Below, piece by piece: positions 62,829-64,000 of a DNA stretch of 64,000 bases. The stretch is from Anaerobacterium chartisolvens. Its GTDB lineage: Bacteria > Bacillota > Clostridia > Acetivibrionales > DSM-27016. Position 1 is the stretch's first letter. Every line of letters starts with the position of its first letter. Position numbers and translations under genes: made by a program. The DNA is taken from contig NZ_QPJT01000008.1 of assembly GCF_003337415.1 (NCBI RefSeq), forward strand, positions 62,001-126,000, written 5' to 3'. The notes beneath the pieces were generated by a model. It was not told the origin of the DNA. It saw only the letters and a program-made list of their open reading frames with translations, and did no database searches.

Positions 62829-63110
62829 CATCTTTACATTTATGAAACTCTTTTATGATTTCTAAGGATATTTCATCCTTATCATTAAAACCATACTGAG
62901 AAAACTTTTTAAAGAGAGCGCTTTTTGGAGTTAACAGCTTTAGTCGAATCATTGTGCCAAAACCAACGTTATATTTTTTTAAGTCCCCCTGTGGTGTATT
63001 TAAAAACTCTGCTAAATCTGCTTCTGTAAGATATTTTTCAATTTTGGGAATGTTCTTTTTTATATTTTTATACAATACTTCTTATACAATACTTCATTGA
63101 ATAAACTCAT
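62800..63110 (-). pseudogene. DUF6794-like gene frameshifted by a 14-bp tandem duplication
   Basis: The ATG at 63110 with GAGGTG upstream encodes MSLFNEVLYK and then, because GAAGTATTGTATAA is present twice (63068-63081 and 63082-63095), runs into a stop after 16 codons. Removing one copy restores MSLFNEVLYKNIKKNIPKIE..., a full ~100-residue protein. The remaining frame includes LTEADLAEFLNTPQGDLKKY and GTMIRLKLLTPKS, a DUF6794-like pattern. A TTG restart at 63075 has no good ribosome site. It is divergent from an XRE gene. Confidence 0.7.
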
Positions 63111-63134
63111 AGCATTCACCTCAAAATAAATTTA

Positions 63135-63172
63135 TACGAAAATTGCATAAAAGTCAATATGCAATTTTCGCA
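63135..63172. promoter_or_regulatory. Inverted XRE operator pair
   Basis: TACGAAAATTGCATA (63135-63149) and TATGCAATTTTCGCA (63158-63172), 14 of 15 bases symmetric. The arms also have internal symmetry (TGC...GCA), so they look like two facing operator half-sites between the two divergent genes. Confidence 0.6.
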
Positions 63173-63200
63173 TAAAGTAAAATTGTTTTAGGTGATCGAC

Positions 63201-63425
63201 ATGTATCAAAAAGTCAGGAATTTGCGGGAAGATAAAGATTTGACACAACAGCAAATGGCGGAGCTTTTGAATATTACACAAGCTACCTATTCCCGTTATG
63301 AAAGCGGAGATTTGGATATACCCAGCGCAGTACTGATTAAGCTATCAAAATTTCACAACGTCAGTATAGACTATCTGTTAGGACAAACCGACAACCCAAA
63401 GCCTTATGAAAGCAAACGGATTTGA
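63201..63425 (+). CDS. XRE-family HTH regulator
   Basis: 74 residues from the ATG at 63201 (AGGTGA seven bases upstream; a GTG at 63192 is the longer option). Cro/C1 HTH: LTQQQMAELLNITQATYSRYESGDLDIP followed by a SIDYLLGQTDNP tail typical of small regulators from mobile or stress loci. Its target is probably the operator pair at 63135-63172 and the divergent DUF6794-like gene. Confidence 0.9.
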   Translation: MYQKVRNLREDKDLTQQQMAELLNITQATYSRYESGDLDIPSAVLIKLSKFHNVSIDYLLGQTDNPKPYESKRI

Positions 63426-63516
63426 CAATAGCCCCGCTTCGCTAAAAATCGCCCCACGGCAATTACCTTTAACGGTAAAAGCCGTGCGGCTTTTGTCCCG
63501 TCCGCTCTGTGAAAAC

Positions 63517-63665
63517 TCGAGGACGCTCCTGCTTTTTCCACAGTTTTTCGGCTTTGCCTGCTCCGCGCACAACGAAAAAGAAGCAGACCTTCAGCCTTCC
63601 TTAAACCTATCCTATTCGAATTAATGGATTGAGAATACTGCAATAAACAGGTGCGTCCCCACCTT
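63517..63665 (+). mobile_element. Family A MITE-like element, full copy
   Basis: Left end GAGGACGCTCCTG, right end CAGGTGCGTCCCCACCT; the internal CCACAGTTTTTCGGCTTTGCCTGCTCC block matches 58920 onward. It lies in a 332-bp gap; the rest of that gap shows no ORF. Confidence 0.8.
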
Positions 63666-63757
63666 TACATCAATTCTAATACACGGAAATCTTTACACTC
63701 CTAAGGATAATTTGTAGTATAATTTAATATGTAGATATATTCAAATGGAGGTACATT

Positions 63758-64000
63758 ATGAGAAATAAAAAATTAGCAAAACTATTACCTGTAATTTTTT
63801 TTGTTGAGTTAGTAGTAATTCACCTAGTAGACTCATTATTCTACGGAGTGATAAAAACGTGGTTGTTTGATATTGCAATTATTCTTCTATTGCTTTTTTT
63901 TGTGTTTATAAAAGAGTTCGGAAAATGGAAATTTATAGGTTTTACTGTGTTATTAGTTTTAATCCCATTTCTATTTATTTTTAATTTACCATCTACTACT
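63758..64000 (+). CDS. Hydrophobic membrane protein, 3' end outside window
   Basis: ATG at 63758 with TGGAGG seven bases upstream; 81 codons remain open to the window edge. Three hydrophobic segments are visible (~9-30, ~38-55, ~60-77). No family recognised. The strong ribosome site and coherent helices support a real gene. Confidence 0.6.
   Translation, partial: MRNKKLAKLLPVIFFVELVVIHLVDSLFYGVIKTWLFDIAIILLLLFFVFIKEFGKWKFIGFTVLLVLIPFLFIFNLPSTT

Noticed and set aside
2060-64000. CRISPR array
   Set aside because: The repeats present are few, not regularly spaced, and are MITE-like or tandem without spacers.

Overview
The window reads as a chromosomal piece of a spore-forming, A+T-rich Clostridia-type Firmicute. 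Evidence: an alpha/beta-type small acid-soluble spore protein, the prkA-yhbH-spoVR sporulation cluster, a DacF-like D,D-carboxypeptidase, S-layer-homology (SLH) cell-wall proteins, strong GGAGG ribosome sites with frequent TTG starts, and single-membrane lipoprotein transporters. The species cannot be fixed from sequence alone. No rRNA, tRNA, CRISPR array or intact transposase was seen.

Layout. 1-6.2 kb: two SLH-anchored surface proteins (the first cut by the window edge) flank a divergently transcribed HTH regulator. 6.2-12.8 kb: an SGNH hydrolase, deoC, and a minus-strand nucleoside/methyl-cycle group (purine nucleoside phosphorylase, an AhcY-type hydrolase, an HTH-methyltransferase fusion, an MTA/SAH deaminase). 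These four could convert S-adenosylhomocysteine to homocysteine, hypoxanthine and ribose-1-phosphate, possibly through S-inosylhomocysteine. The fusion looks like a built-in S-adenosylhomocysteine or SAM sensor. 12.9-17.5 kb: prkA-yhbH-spoVR. 17.8-31.3 kb: housekeeping and envelope genes (membrane protein with two Ig-like domains, TrpB2-type PLP enzyme, radical SAM protein, DacF, FapA-like protein, MGDG-synthase-type glycosyltransferase, uracil permease, SASP, a 47-residue cysteine-rich protein, TrkH/KtrB).

31.3-42.6 kb: a patchwork of small accessory genes (methyltransferase, YgbA-type zinc protein plus its deleted copy, YolD/Y-family polymerase pair, AraC-GyrI regulator), then a two-component system downstream of an RND efflux pair. 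42.7-48.3 kb: a complete branched-chain amino-acid ABC importer (livJ-H-M-G-F) followed by a CBS-ACT protein; its leader holds a perfect 24-bp-arm palindrome. 48.4-51.7 kb: an ABC importer of the PF04392 class in line with a YbaK-type deacylase gene that seems to start at ATT. 52.5-64 kb: an accessory zone of small genes, regulators, methyltransferases, an operon of a DUF3796-like membrane protein, XRE regulator and M23 peptidase under a promoter-overlapping palindrome, and at least two genes broken by recent small events.

The accessory regions are dotted with non-coding repeats: a ~205-bp MITE-like element (two copies in opposite orientation), a ~148-bp MITE-like element with GGGGACGC/GCGTCCCC ends (three full copies, two remnants), a 34-bp GGGACGG repeat, and REP-like palindromes. 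One full element has replaced the 3' end of a secreted-protein gene. A 14-bp tandem duplication has frameshifted a DUF6794-like gene facing an XRE regulator.
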